Source: an uncultured Ruminococcus sp. (GTDB taxonomy: Bacteria; Bacillota; Clostridia; Oscillospirales; Ruminococcaceae). From it: a DNA stretch of 64,000 bases. Positions 1 to 8,385 of the stretch are shown piece by piece. The notes beneath the pieces are model-generated. The model did no database searches. It was given only the letters and a program-made list of their open reading frames with translations, and had not been told where the DNA came from. The translations under genes and the position numbers were made by a program. The stretch spans positions 149,044 to 213,043 of the forward strand of contig CACZFN010000002.1 of the NCBI GenBank assembly GCA_902780505.1, in the 5' to 3' direction. Position 1 is the first letter of the stretch, and every line of letters starts with the position of its first letter.

Positions 1-1280
1 GTCATTCCGAGAAGCCCTTGGTTTTTTCCCCTGTCCTCTATCGGGAAGCACACCCTTTTCCCCGACTGTTCGGGATAGATACAGAAATTGTAATACTTTT
101 CCTCTAACACCGCAGGTGTGACTTCACTCTGCTGATACTGCTTTGTGGTGTCTGCAAGTGCAATGAGCTCCTTTGCCTTGACAAGTGTCTGTGTGTCCAC
201 CCTGCCGACAAATCCGATATCTTCGATCATGACAAGGTCATCATCACCGCTTTTATACATTTCAAGGAAGCTGCCGCCGTATGGGTGGGGTGTATAGTAA
301 TTATGAAAAACCGCCGTAAACGCCGAACCGTCCTCTGTAATAAAAAACGCTTCTATGCCGTCATAATCGCCCTGCTCCCCGAGGGCTGCCGTAGCAGAAT
401 ATATCACTTTGTCTGTATCAAACAAAGGCTCTGTCATAACAGGGGTGTCGGGATCATCAGGGGTGTCTGGCGTGCTGCTGTCTATGATCAGCACAGAGTT
501 TGTGTCTTTCTCACCGCCGAAGCCTTCACGGGTGTTTGCAAAATGCATAGCAGCCGGCACGCCGATAACGACAGCACCCGCAGCAAGTCCCGCTGCGATC
601 TTCAGCCCGAACGCCGTTTTCACAGCGCCGCCCTTTGCAAGTGCCGCTGCCGAGGTATCGTCAAAGCTAAGACCTACCACTGCCCCAAGCGGCACGGCAC
701 AAAGTGTCTTGCCGCCCGTGAAGCTTTCTATCTCACGCCCTATCTTTTTCCTTGCTTTGTAAAGGCGCGCTTTGACTGCACTTTCGCTTATGCCGAGCGT
801 TTTTGCCGTTTCACTTACAGACATTTCTTCGTAATAATAAAGTATCACGGCGCTTCGCATTTTAGTATCAAGGGCTTCTATAGTCTGCTTCAGCCTTGCA
901 CGAAGCTCACGGTCTTCGGCGTATTCTTCCGGCAGCATAACGGGGTTTTGCAGCTGATACTTATCCATTTCTTTCAGGGGCATATCATCAATATCTGTAT
1001 ACCGTGTATCACTTCGCTGCTTCAAAGTGTCCATACACTTTGTATAAGCTATTCTGTAAACCCATGCACTGAATGCTGACTTGTCCTTCAGTGCGGGCAG
1101 CTTTTCAAAGGCGGTGACAAAGGTTTCCTGCAAAATATCCTGTGCATCGCTTTCACTGCCGACGTTTTTCAGTATAAAGAAATATATCCTCGGTCTGAGC
1201 TCGGTATAAAGCTTCTCAAATGCCTCCTTATCACCCTCTGCCGCATTTTGTGCAAGTGATGTGCAAGTATTCTTATCCAT
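1..1280 (-). CDS. ECF-type sigma-70 factor fused to a membrane-anchored outer domain (partial, runs off the window)
   Basis: The frame starts at ATG 1280 behind a GGCGGAGGAGA ribosome site and stays open for about 426 codons to the window edge. Residues ~1-90 look like sigma region 2 (DAQDILQETF, AFSAWVYRIAY). Residues ~140-200 look like region 4 with a helix-turn-helix (SVSETAKTLGISESAVKARL). A hydrophobic stretch near residues 225-245 (LAAGAVVIGVPAAMHF) is followed by a Thr/Pro/Asp-rich linker and a domain of about 170 residues. Typical ECF factors are ~170-200 residues, so this one carries an attached membrane anchor and probable sensor or anti-sigma region. It would direct RNA polymerase to a small regulon, possibly in response to an envelope signal. 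The target genes and signal cannot be told. The C terminus is missing here. Confidence 0.85.
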   Translation of the reverse strand, partial: MDKNTCTSLAQNAAEGDKEAFEKLYTELRPRIYFFILKNVGSESDAQDILQETFVTAFEKLPALKDKSAFSAWVYRIAYTKCMDTLKQRSDTRYTDIDDMPLKEMDKYQLQNPVMLPEEYAEDRELRARLKQTIEALDTKMRSAVILYYYEEMSVSETAKTLGISESAVKARLYKARKKIGREIESFTGGKTLCAVPLGAVVGLSFDDTSAAALAKGGAVKTAFGLKIAAGLAAGAVVIGVPAAMHFANTREGFGGEKDTNSVLIIDSSTPDTPDDPDTPVMTEPLFDTDKVIYSATAALGEQGDYDGIEAFFITEDGSAFTAVFHNYYTPHPYGGSFLEMYKSGDDDLVMIEDIGFVGRVDTQTLVKAKELIALADTTKQYQQSEVTPAVLEEKYYNFCIYPEQSGKRVCFPIEDRGKNQGLLGM

Positions 1281-1383
1281 TCTCCTCCGCCCCTTTCTTT
1301 GTGCAGATACTATCAGCTGCTATTTCGGTTTCAAGTATCATTTCGCTGATTATATCCCTTATAAGTACACTCAGCTCGGTCAT
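1273..1383 (-). CDS. possible 36-residue upstream peptide overlapping the sigma factor start
   Basis: An ATG at 1383 opens a 36-codon frame (starting MTELSVLIRDIISEM) whose TAA lies inside the sigma-factor start (ATGGATAA), an 8-nt overlap that would allow translational coupling. The ribosome site (GGTGAAG) is weak. No family is recognised. It could be a small regulator or leader peptide, or a chance frame. Confidence 0.3.
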   Translation of the reverse strand: MTELSVLIRDIISEMILETEIAADSICTKKGAEENG

Positions 1384-1555
1384 AAGAGCTTCACCGTCCC
1401 CCTGTGTGTTCTGTTCTCTCCTTTTGTCTGTTCGCTTATTAGACGGTGAACAGGCTCTGACGGTTACTTTCAGCGCTTATTTTTGTATCACTGCACAAAA
1501 ACATACACCCGCTTTTGTTAATTATAACATAAGCGGATACACTTGTAAATAGTGC

Positions 1556-1584
1556 TTGAAAAGTTCATAATATTGTGTTAGAAT
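1556..1584 (+). promoter_or_regulatory. promoter for the SGNH esterase
   Basis: TTGAAA (1556-1561) and TAGAAT (1579-1584) are separated by 17 bp, a good vegetative-sigma promoter just upstream of the esterase. Confidence 0.6.
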
Positions 1585-1623
1585 AGTTTTGGCGATAATA
1601 TTATGAACAGAAAGGAAATACAT

Positions 1624-2940
1624 ATGCTTATTAAAAAGACACTTGCTTATTTATGCGCATCTGCAATAATGCTTACAAGCATACCCTCTGCCTTTGCCGA
1701 GGAAAAACTCAACCAGTTCAAGCCGACTGATGACAATGTAAAGCTTATAGGGCGCACATACTATTACAACAACGAAGAACTATGGTTCGGCCTGACAGAT
1801 TCGGGCATATCCTTTGACTTTACAGGCAAATACGCCGAAATGAACCTTATGGGCGACAGCGGGGCGTTCGGCGAGGAAAACGGCGCACGCATAAAAGTAT
1901 ACGCTGACGGCAAGGAAGTATATGACAAATGCCTGACCGAGTACCCGTTTGAAACTATAAAGGTGGAATTTGACAGCGAAGGCGAGCATACAGTAAAACT
2001 CCTCAAAGTTTCGGAATGTGCAAATAACACCGTACTGCTTGAAAACATTTTTGTTGACGGCGACAGCATAAAGCCATCGGGCAGCGGCTCACATACGATA
2101 GAATTTGTCGGCGACTCCATAACCTGCGGCTACGGCGTTGACGCCGAAAGCCAGAACGAGCACTTCCTGACATCTACCGAGGACGGAACAAAAACATACG
2201 CATATAAGACCGCACAGCATTTCAATGCAGACTATTCTATGGTAAGCTACAGCGGCTGCGGGGCAGTATCAGGCTACACAAACGAAAGCAAGCCAAACAC
2301 CTTGAATCTTATGAAGGATTTCTATGAGCTTGTGGGACATTCCTTTGCAAACTACAGCGGTACGAGCATTGACAGCCTTTCGTGGGATTTCAAGCAGCAG
2401 CCAGAACTTATCGTTGTGAACTTAGGCACAAATGATGCTTCATATACCAAAGGCAATGCTGAAAGAATTGATGAATTCAAGTCAGCCTATACAGATCTTT
2501 TAAAGCAGATAAGGAGTAAAAACCCCGATGCAGAGCTTCTTTGCATACTTGGGCTTATGGGGCAGGATCTTTACCCCGCCATCGAAGAAGCTGTTGAAAG
2601 CTATAAGACTGACACAGGTGACAGCAAGATAAACACCTTTATGCTTGATCCGATAGACTCAGCCAATGAAGGCTACGGCGCTGACTACCACCCGAAGGAG
2701 GCAAGCCACGAGCGTGCCGCAGAAGCACTTATCGGCAGGATCGAAGAACTCTACGGTTGGACAGACCATGATCCCGCTATGGTTCAGTCTGTTAAGGCCT
2801 CGGAAAGTGCAGATTCATCTTCATCGTCTGAGAGCGAAAAAAGCTCAGGTATGCTTTCCACTGTACTTATCTGTGCAGGCGGTGTGTGCCTTGCGGCGGC
2901 TGTTGTAATGATAGTGGTAAAGAAAAAGAAAAAAGCATAA
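1624..2940 (+). CDS. membrane-anchored SGNH/GDSL esterase, carbohydrate esterase family 2-like
   Basis: A secreted carbohydrate esterase, probably removing acetyl groups from plant polysaccharide. The start is placed at ATG 1624, seven nt after AGAAAGGA; an ATG 21 nt upstream would put that ribosome site inside the gene. Residues 1-26 form a signal peptide ending at AFA. Residues ~30-150 look like the jelly-roll module of CE2 enzymes. The SGNH part has the nucleophile block FVGDSITCGYG (~160), the GTND block (~267) and the catalytic DYHP block (~353). A Ser-rich linker leads to a C-terminal membrane helix (~409-434) and a run of lysines, so the enzyme is tethered to the cell rather than released. 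The exact substrate is inferred. Confidence 0.85.
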   Translation: MLIKKTLAYLCASAIMLTSIPSAFAEEKLNQFKPTDDNVKLIGRTYYYNNEELWFGLTDSGISFDFTGKYAEMNLMGDSGAFGEENGARIKVYADGKEVYDKCLTEYPFETIKVEFDSEGEHTVKLLKVSECANNTVLLENIFVDGDSIKPSGSGSHTIEFVGDSITCGYGVDAESQNEHFLTSTEDGTKTYAYKTAQHFNADYSMVSYSGCGAVSGYTNESKPNTLNLMKDFYELVGHSFANYSGTSIDSLSWDFKQQPELIVVNLGTNDASYTKGNAERIDEFKSAYTDLLKQIRSKNPDAELLCILGLMGQDLYPAIEEAVESYKTDTGDSKINTFMLDPIDSANEGYGADYHPKEASHERAAEALIGRIEELYGWTDHDPAMVQSVKASESADSSSSSESEKSSGMLSTVLICAGGVCLAAAVVMIVVKKKKKA

Positions 2941-2946
2941 GATCAT

Positions 2947-3146
2947 TCCCGTCTGATGTTATCAGGCGGGACAGCTTGTCGCAAAACTATGTTTTTGTGA
3001 TACGCGCAAAACGAACTGAAAACTCAAAGGCTGTCCACGCCCTATTTTTGGGGGCTTTCCGATCGCCCCCAAACCCCTTCGGATATGCATTCACCCCAAA
3101 AGACTACTTTATCAACAGACTGTCCCGTCTGATGTTATCAGGCGGG
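2947..3146. repeat. intergenic element (copy A) flanked by a perfectly duplicated terminator hairpin
   Basis: The hairpin at 2947-2970 (arms CCCGTCTGAT/ATCAGGCGGG) recurs base for base at 3123-3146. Only the right copy keeps a T-run. The 152 bp between them (2971-3122) match, in reverse orientation, the segment at 40016-40166: GCTTGTCGCAAAA at 2974-2986, a palindromic core at 3045-3091 (GGGGGC/GCCCCC), and CTTTATCAACA at 3107-3117. No protein-coding frame is convincing. It looks like a small mobile element that duplicated the terminator on insertion. Confidence 0.8.
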
Positions 3147-3154
3147 TTTTTTTT
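3123..3154 (+). terminator. rho-independent terminator after the esterase (right copy)
   Basis: Stem CCCGTCTGAT/ATCAGGCGGG followed by eight T residues; the functional copy of the duplicated hairpin. Confidence 0.8.
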
Positions 3155-3155
3155 C

Positions 3156-3184
3156 TTGACAAAGGTATTAAAATATTATAAAAT
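3156..3184 (+). promoter_or_regulatory. promoter for the purine operon
   Basis: TTGACA (3156-3161), 17-bp spacer, TAAAAT (3179-3184), just after the terminator T-run and 42 bp before the purine nucleoside phosphorylase start. Confidence 0.65.
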
Positions 3185-3225
3185 ATTAGTAACCTATTTT
3201 TTAAATCATCAGAGGAGGATATTAT

Positions 3226-4071
3226 ATGACACCTTATGAAAAGCTTACGCATTGCTATGAACAGGTAAGGGCAAGAACGGATCTTGTGCCGCAGATAGCA
3301 CTTGTGCTCGGCTCAGGACTCGGCGATTATGCAAACGGCATAAAGCAGGAATGTGTGATAGACTACAGTGAGATAGACGGCTTCCCCATGTCTACTGTTG
3401 AGGGGCACAAGGGCAGGTTCGTTTTCGGGTATGTTGATGAAGTGCCCGTTGTTATAATGCAGGGGCGTGTTCATTATTACGAGGGGTATGATATAAAGGA
3501 CGTTGTACTGCCTGCAAGGCTTATGGGTATGCTCGGTGCAAAGGTACTTTTTCTGACAAATGCTTCGGGCGGTATAAACAAGGCTTTTCACGCAGGTGAT
3601 TTTATGATAGTTACCGACCATATCGCTTCATTTGTGCCAAACCCGCTTATCGGGAAAAACATAGATGAACTCGGCACACGCTTCCCGGATATGTCAGAGG
3701 TATATAACAAACGCCTTGTGAATATAATCAGAGAAACAGCCGAAGATGACGGCATAAAGGTACAAAGCGGCGTTTATCTTCAGCTGACGGGGCCTTCATT
3801 TGAAACACCTGCCGAGATAAGAATGGCACGCACACTCGGCGCAGATGCCGTAGGTATGAGCACAGCTGTGGAAGCGATAGCCGCAAACCATATGGGGCTT
3901 AAAGTTTGTGCGATATCCTGCGTGTGCAATCTTGCTGCGGGTATGAATGAAACACCGCTTACCCACGCTGAGGTACAGGAAGCCGCCGACAGGGCAGCAC
4001 CGCTTTTTAAAATGCTTATAACACATTCGATAGAGAATATTTCCGACGAACTGCTGACAAAAGGGATATGA
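3226..4071 (+). CDS. punA: purine nucleoside phosphorylase (trimeric PNP family)
   Basis: Phosphorolysis of purine (deoxy)nucleosides to base and (deoxy)ribose 1-phosphate in the cytoplasm (salvage). The 281-residue length fits the low-molecular-mass, inosine/guanosine-preferring family. Visible blocks are the phosphate loop LVLGSGLGDYA (~27), EGHKGRFVFG, GRVHYYEGYD, NASGGINKAFHAGDFM, LTGPSFETPAEIRM and GADAVGMSTAVEAIAA. AGAGGAGG lies 8 nt before the ATG. It heads an operon with an amidohydrolase likely to act on a related nucleoside, which supports a purine salvage role. Confidence 0.93.
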   Translation: MTPYEKLTHCYEQVRARTDLVPQIALVLGSGLGDYANGIKQECVIDYSEIDGFPMSTVEGHKGRFVFGYVDEVPVVIMQGRVHYYEGYDIKDVVLPARLMGMLGAKVLFLTNASGGINKAFHAGDFMIVTDHIASFVPNPLIGKNIDELGTRFPDMSEVYNKRLVNIIRETAEDDGIKVQSGVYLQLTGPSFETPAEIRMARTLGADAVGMSTAVEAIAANHMGLKVCAISCVCNLAAGMNETPLTHAEVQEAADRAAPLFKMLITHSIENISDELLTKGI

Positions 4072-4113
4072 TATACCGCTTGCAGGCGCACAAAAAACAG
4101 AAAGGACAAAACT

Positions 4114-5406
4114 ATGATTCGCTTTAAAAATGCAAGGATAATGACACTTGCGGGGGATAACCCGTTTAAGATCACCGAAGGTGAGGTGTGGACTGACGGC
4201 GACAGGATATCGTTTGTCGGCACACCCACTGATGAACAGCTTAAAAACACACAGTTTGAACGAGAGATATGCGTTATGAAAAACCTGATTATGCCCTCGT
4301 TCAAAAATGCACATACACATTCTGCAATGACCTTCCTGCGCTCTTACGCTGATGACCTGCCATTACAGAAATGGCTGTTTGACAAGGTATTCCCACTTGA
4401 AGCAAAGCTTACGGGAGAGGATGTTTACTGGTTTGCGTCCCTTGCAAACCTTGAATACCTGACAAGCGGCATCACTGCAAATTTCGATATGTACTTTATG
4501 CTTGACGATTATGTAAAGGCCTGCATGGATACCGGCTTTCGCAGTGTCTTGTGCGGCTCGGTCTCGGGCGGGGCTGAAAGGTCTTTTGAACTTGAAGAAA
4601 ACTACAATAAGTATAACAACACCTATCCGCTTATATCCTACAGGCTCGGTTTCCATGCAGAATACACCTGCGAGCGCGGCCTTTTGGAAAACATAGGCAA
4701 ACTTGCCGAAAAGTACAAGGCACCCGTTTACACCCACAACAGCGAGACTGCCAAAGAGGTAAACGACTGTATTGAAAAATACGGTATGACACCTACCGCG
4801 CTTTTTGACAGCCTCGGCATCTACAATTACGGCGGTGCAGGGTTCCACTGCGTTCATATGACAGAGCAGGATCTCGACATTTTCAAAAACAGGGGCGCAT
4901 ATATCGTTCATAACCCGGGTTCCAACTCAAAGCTTGCAAGCGGGATAGCAGATATAAAGGCAATAAAGGAAAAAGGTATAGGGATAGCCCTTGGCACTGA
5001 TGGCCCTGCAAGCAACAATGCACTTGATATGTTCAGGGAAATGTACCTGATGTCTGTGCTGAACAAGCTCAGGGAAAATGACGCTGCGGCGTGTGATGCA
5101 AATGACGTTTTGTACGCGGCAACAGTCGGCGGTGCTAAAGCAATGGGGCTTGATGACTGCGACACGCTTGAGATCGGCAAACAGGCTGACCTTATCATAC
5201 TTGACTTAAAGCAGCCGAATATGCAGCCGATAAACAACATTGCAAAAAATATAGTCTACAGCGGTTCAAAATCAAATGTCAAGCTTACAATGTGTGCGGG
5301 AAAGGTGCTTTACGAAAACGGCGGGTTTACAAGCGCCGATGCACAGGAGATATACAAAAATGTCCAAAAGCACGCCGAAAGGATACAGTCGGAGGTATCA
5401 GGCTGA
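4114..5406 (+). CDS. amidohydrolase, S-adenosylhomocysteine/methylthioadenosine deaminase-like
   Basis: A TIM-barrel metal-dependent hydrolase of the cytosine deaminase/MTA-SAH deaminase group, 430 residues. Metal and catalytic motifs are NAHTHSAM (~65), HAEYTC, THNSETAKEV, FHCVHMTEQD and GTDGPASNN (~295). A GKQADLIILDL block close to the C terminus closes the composite sandwich domain. It follows punA after 42 bp and probably shares its promoter, so an adenosine-type nucleoside substrate is likely; it could instead act on another amino-purine or pyrimidine. Start ATG 4114 follows AGAAAGGA. Confidence 0.85.
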   Translation: MIRFKNARIMTLAGDNPFKITEGEVWTDGDRISFVGTPTDEQLKNTQFEREICVMKNLIMPSFKNAHTHSAMTFLRSYADDLPLQKWLFDKVFPLEAKLTGEDVYWFASLANLEYLTSGITANFDMYFMLDDYVKACMDTGFRSVLCGSVSGGAERSFELEENYNKYNNTYPLISYRLGFHAEYTCERGLLENIGKLAEKYKAPVYTHNSETAKEVNDCIEKYGMTPTALFDSLGIYNYGGAGFHCVHMTEQDLDIFKNRGAYIVHNPGSNSKLASGIADIKAIKEKGIGIALGTDGPASNNALDMFREMYLMSVLNKLRENDAAACDANDVLYAATVGGAKAMGLDDCDTLEIGKQADLIILDLKQPNMQPINNIAKNIVYSGSKSNVKLTMCAGKVLYENGGFTSADAQEIYKNVQKHAERIQSEVSG

Positions 5407-5798
5407 GCGCCCGTGAGGATATAAAAAAACACGTATGCTGCCTTATCACCGCTTTTGCGCTGATATGCATGATGACAGTATTTTTGTCATACAGGCTTTA
5501 CAGCTTTATTACTTTAAGCGGGGTACTTCTTGACGGTACATGGGCAGCTAACGGGGACACCATAAAAATAAACGGTAATACGGCAGAATTCTACCGGGAC
5601 GGCGCGGCGGAATCTGCCGTTATCTGCATCTTATCGGCAGAGGACAGGCTGATAGAGGAGGGAAAGATAATCTACCACATAGAAGCCTGCTTCCCTCACA
5701 GGATAGAAAGAATAGATATTGAATACACTAACTGCTCAGGCAGTGTGCTCATAGAACTTGTAAACGGCAGCGAAAGTGAAGTATTCCTTTTTGAATAA
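5403..5798 (+). CDS. small membrane-anchored protein of unknown function, probable CTG start
   Basis: I do not recognise a family. Reading from 5403 gives 131 residues: one N-terminal membrane helix (CCLITAFALICMMTVFLSY) followed by a small, probably beta-rich outer domain (GVLLDGTWAANGDTIKINGN). The start is unusual. No ATG or GTG lies at the expected place, but a CTG at 5403 sits 7 nt after GGAGG (5391-5395) and overlaps the TGA of the amidohydrolase, a normal coupled arrangement. An ATG at 5469 would cut the membrane helix; the ATG at 5292 would overlap the previous gene by 115 nt. Last gene of the purine operon. Confidence 0.6.
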   Translation: MSAREDIKKHVCCLITAFALICMMTVFLSYRLYSFITLSGVLLDGTWAANGDTIKINGNTAEFYRDGAAESAVICILSAEDRLIEEGKIIYHIEACFPHRIERIDIEYTNCSGSVLIELVNGSESEVFLFE

Positions 5799-5971
5799 TT
5801 CGTTAAGTAGGCGCAAAATTCACCATTTTACAGTTTCAAACGGGGCGGGGTTAGTGCAAATCTCTGATTTTTTGCAGGATTTGCAAAAATAACTTGCAAA
5901 AACACCGTAAAAAGTATAAAATAATATAGGCAATGACTGTCACTTTTAAATATATGGTGGAGGAAAACGAT

Positions 5972-7249
5972 ATGCTTATGACTGATATGAAAAAGGAAGA
6001 ACTTGAAGCACTTCTTGAAAGCACAAAAAAAGAATATGACGGCTATAAAGCTCTGGGACTTGCACTCAATATGGCAAGGGGCAAGCCCGCTGCCGACCAG
6101 CTTTCACTTACAAAAGATATGCTCGATGCAGTCAGCTCATCATCAGACTGCAAAGCCGCTGACGGCACCGACTGCCGCAACTACGGCGTACTTGACGGAA
6201 TAAAGGAAACAAAGAAGATCTTCTGCGATATGCTCGGTGTAAATGACGAAGAACTTATCGTAGGCGGCAACTCGTCACTTAACCTTATGTATGATACAAT
6301 AGCAAGGAACTACATCTTCGGCGTTGATAAGGAAAGTACCCCGTGGAAGGATCAGGGAAAGCTTAAATGGCTGTGCCCCGCACCCGGATATGACAGGCAT
6401 TTTGCTATAACGGAGCGCTTCGGTTTTGAACTTGTAACTATCCCTATGAAAGCTGACGGCCCTGATATGGATATGATAGAAAAGCTTGTATCGGAAGATG
6501 AAAGCATCAAGGGCATCTGGTGCGTTCCTATGTATGCAAACCCCACAGGTATCACCTACAGCGACGAGGTAGTAAAGCGTTTTGCAGCCCTTAAACCGAA
6601 GGCAAAGGATTTCAGGATATTCTGGGATAACGCTTACTGCGTTCACCACCTGACTGACACCCCGGATAAACTGTTAAACATTCTTGACGAATGTAAAGCA
6701 GCAGGAAACGAAGATATGGTATACATCTTTGCATCGACATCAAAGGTTTCATTTGCAGGCGCCGGTGTGGCAGTAATGGCTGCAAGCAAGAACAATACCG
6801 ACTATGTCAAGTACCATATGACAATACAGACAATAGGCTTTGACAAGATAAACCAGTTAAGGCACGCAAAGTATTTCAAGGATTATGAGGGTGTAAAAGC
6901 ACATATGAAAAAGCACGCAGCAATAATTGCACCCAAGTTTGAAGCCGTTATAAAGGCACTTGATGAAAACATAAAGCCGCTTGGCATAGGCAGCTACAAC
7001 ACTCCCCGCGGCGGATACTTTATCAGCTTTGATACACTTGACGGCTGTGCAAAAAGAGTAGTGTCGCTATGCAAGGAAGCAGGTGTCGTAATGACAGGTG
7101 CAGGCGCTACTTTCCCATATGGCAGGGATCCGAAGGACAGCAACATAAGGATCGCACCTACTCTCCCGCCTATAGCTGAACTCGAACAGGCAATGAAGGT
7201 ATTTATCTGCGCTGTGAAGATAGCAAGTGCAGAAAAACTCCTTGGCTGA
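5972..7249 (+). CDS. PLP-dependent aminotransferase, subgroup Ic aspartate aminotransferase-like
   Basis: A fold-type I aminotransferase resembling the Ic aspartate aminotransferases (as in Corynebacterium), likely moving amino groups between aspartate/glutamate and 2-oxo acids. Features are the early MARGKPAADQLSL block, GGNSSLNLMYD (cofactor phosphate region), VPMYANPTG, the IFWDNAYCVHH aspartate region and the PLP lysine in FASTSKVSFAGAG (~254). The start is set at ATG 5972, eight nt after GGTGGAGG; an upstream ATG at 5933 would bury that site. It stands alone and is closed by the terminator at 7278-7309. Confidence 0.88.
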   Translation: MLMTDMKKEELEALLESTKKEYDGYKALGLALNMARGKPAADQLSLTKDMLDAVSSSSDCKAADGTDCRNYGVLDGIKETKKIFCDMLGVNDEELIVGGNSSLNLMYDTIARNYIFGVDKESTPWKDQGKLKWLCPAPGYDRHFAITERFGFELVTIPMKADGPDMDMIEKLVSEDESIKGIWCVPMYANPTGITYSDEVVKRFAALKPKAKDFRIFWDNAYCVHHLTDTPDKLLNILDECKAAGNEDMVYIFASTSKVSFAGAGVAVMAASKNNTDYVKYHMTIQTIGFDKINQLRHAKYFKDYEGVKAHMKKHAAIIAPKFEAVIKALDENIKPLGIGSYNTPRGGYFISFDTLDGCAKRVVSLCKEAGVVMTGAGATFPYGRDPKDSNIRIAPTLPPIAELEQAMKVFICAVKIASAEKLLG

Positions 7250-7277
7250 TAAGCAAACAAATACACATAAAAGTTTT

Positions 7278-7309
7278 GCCCCGAAGCGTTTTGCAGAGCG
7301 CTCCGGGGC
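7278..7309. terminator. bidirectional terminator between converging genes
   Basis: Stem GCCCCGAAGCG/CGCTCCGGGGC with T-rich DNA on both sides; serves the aminotransferase (plus) and the DHHW gene (minus). Confidence 0.8.
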
Positions 7310-7339
7310 ATTTTGTTTTGCTGACAGTCATTACAGGTT

Positions 7340-8383
7340 TTATCTGACAAGCGAAAACATTTTTCTGTTTACGTTGGTTTCGCTGTCGTGGGCACCTATC
7401 ATAAACGGCGCATAGCAGATTATGACCGTATCATAACCGCCGTCCCTGACAACATCATCATAGACATCAATGTCATCAAAGTCACGCCTTAATATGATAT
7501 TTATTTCATGTACCGAAAGTGACAGAAACGGCTCTGTTATAACATCAAACGAATCACCTAAAATAAGCACCTTGCCCTTTTTAACGTTATTATTAATGCA
7601 GTTTCGGGAAGAATAATTATAGTGAAATGCCTGCCTTGTATCCTTTATAAATGAAGATATAAAATCTCCCTGCTGACCGTCCACAGTGTAGCTTGTTTCA
7701 AACTTAGGGGTAACAAGGGTATAGTCGTCCATTTCGGCACCTGCACCGACAAATTTTTCACCCTGCTCGCCATACCACGCATTTTCGGTCGTCTTGAAAT
7801 CGTAGTTTTCATCATCATAGATACTAAGGTCAATATCATAACCGCAGTATTCATTCAGGGCTGCTGCTATTTTTCCTGCTCCCCACTTGCCTGCGGGGAC
7901 AGTCCAGTGGTGGTCAGTCCTGTAGAACATCTTGTAGATATCAAGCCCGTCTTTTTTAATATCTGCCCTCAGGTCAAGTGTGTTTATCCCCGCTTCATCA
8001 AGGCGTGCAAGGAGTTTGTCTGCATTGCGGTTGCAGTAGCTTTCAACACCAAAGCGGTCAAAAATACTGTCATCAAGGTATTTTGTGGGCTTGTTGACAT
8101 ACAAAAGGTTTATCCCTGCATCATCAAGCTTTTTCTTGAACTGACACATCTGCTCAAATTCATAATCTGTCGTGGTTTCTGGCGAGGGCGACACAACATA
8201 GTCATTTTCTATAAAGTATATTCCCAGATCCGAATAATAACCCTTATCAACTGCCCAGATAACCTTGCTGCCGATATTGACATAACCGCCCGGGTTTGTA
8301 ATATATATTACTGCAGCCGCCATAAACGCAAGGAGGGATATGATACCCGTTATTTTTATGCTTTTCATCATTTTCCTCCCCAC
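7340..8383 (-). CDS. DHHW-family protein, AlgJ/AlgX-like partner of an MBOAT acyltransferase
   Basis: A 347-residue membrane-anchored protein of the DHHW family, whose members resemble the SGNH-like AlgJ/AlgX partners that hand acetyl groups to cell-surface glycans. It has an N-terminal helix (ITGIISLLAFMAAAVIYI, ~10-27), the signature TDHHWT (~155) and a GDSF block (~275) matching the SGNH Ser motif. It starts 2 nt after the MBOAT gene ends, the usual two-gene O-acetylation module. The acceptor polymer is not indicated by the neighbours. Confidence 0.85.
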   Translation of the reverse strand: MGRKMMKSIKITGIISLLAFMAAAVIYITNPGGYVNIGSKVIWAVDKGYYSDLGIYFIENDYVVSPSPETTTDYEFEQMCQFKKKLDDAGINLLYVNKPTKYLDDSIFDRFGVESYCNRNADKLLARLDEAGINTLDLRADIKKDGLDIYKMFYRTDHHWTVPAGKWGAGKIAAALNEYCGYDIDLSIYDDENYDFKTTENAWYGEQGEKFVGAGAEMDDYTLVTPKFETSYTVDGQQGDFISSFIKDTRQAFHYNYSSRNCINNNVKKGKVLILGDSFDVITEPFLSLSVHEINIILRRDFDDIDVYDDVVRDGGYDTVIICYAPFMIGAHDSETNVNRKMFSLVR

Positions 8384-8385
8384 TG

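Noticed and set aside
285-1079. Long plus-strand frames at the left edge (264, 117 and 110 codons)
   Set aside because: They are antisense shadows of the sigma-factor gene, whose minus-strand frame carries clear sigma motifs and a good start.
2886-3239. 117-codon plus frame across the esterase end and the intergenic element
   Set aside because: It crosses the duplicated terminator and has no ribosome site or protein-like composition; the region is non-coding.
3313-3621. Minus-strand frames inside punA, the amidohydrolase and other plus genes
   Set aside because: Antisense shadows with no ribosome sites; the sense genes have clear family motifs.
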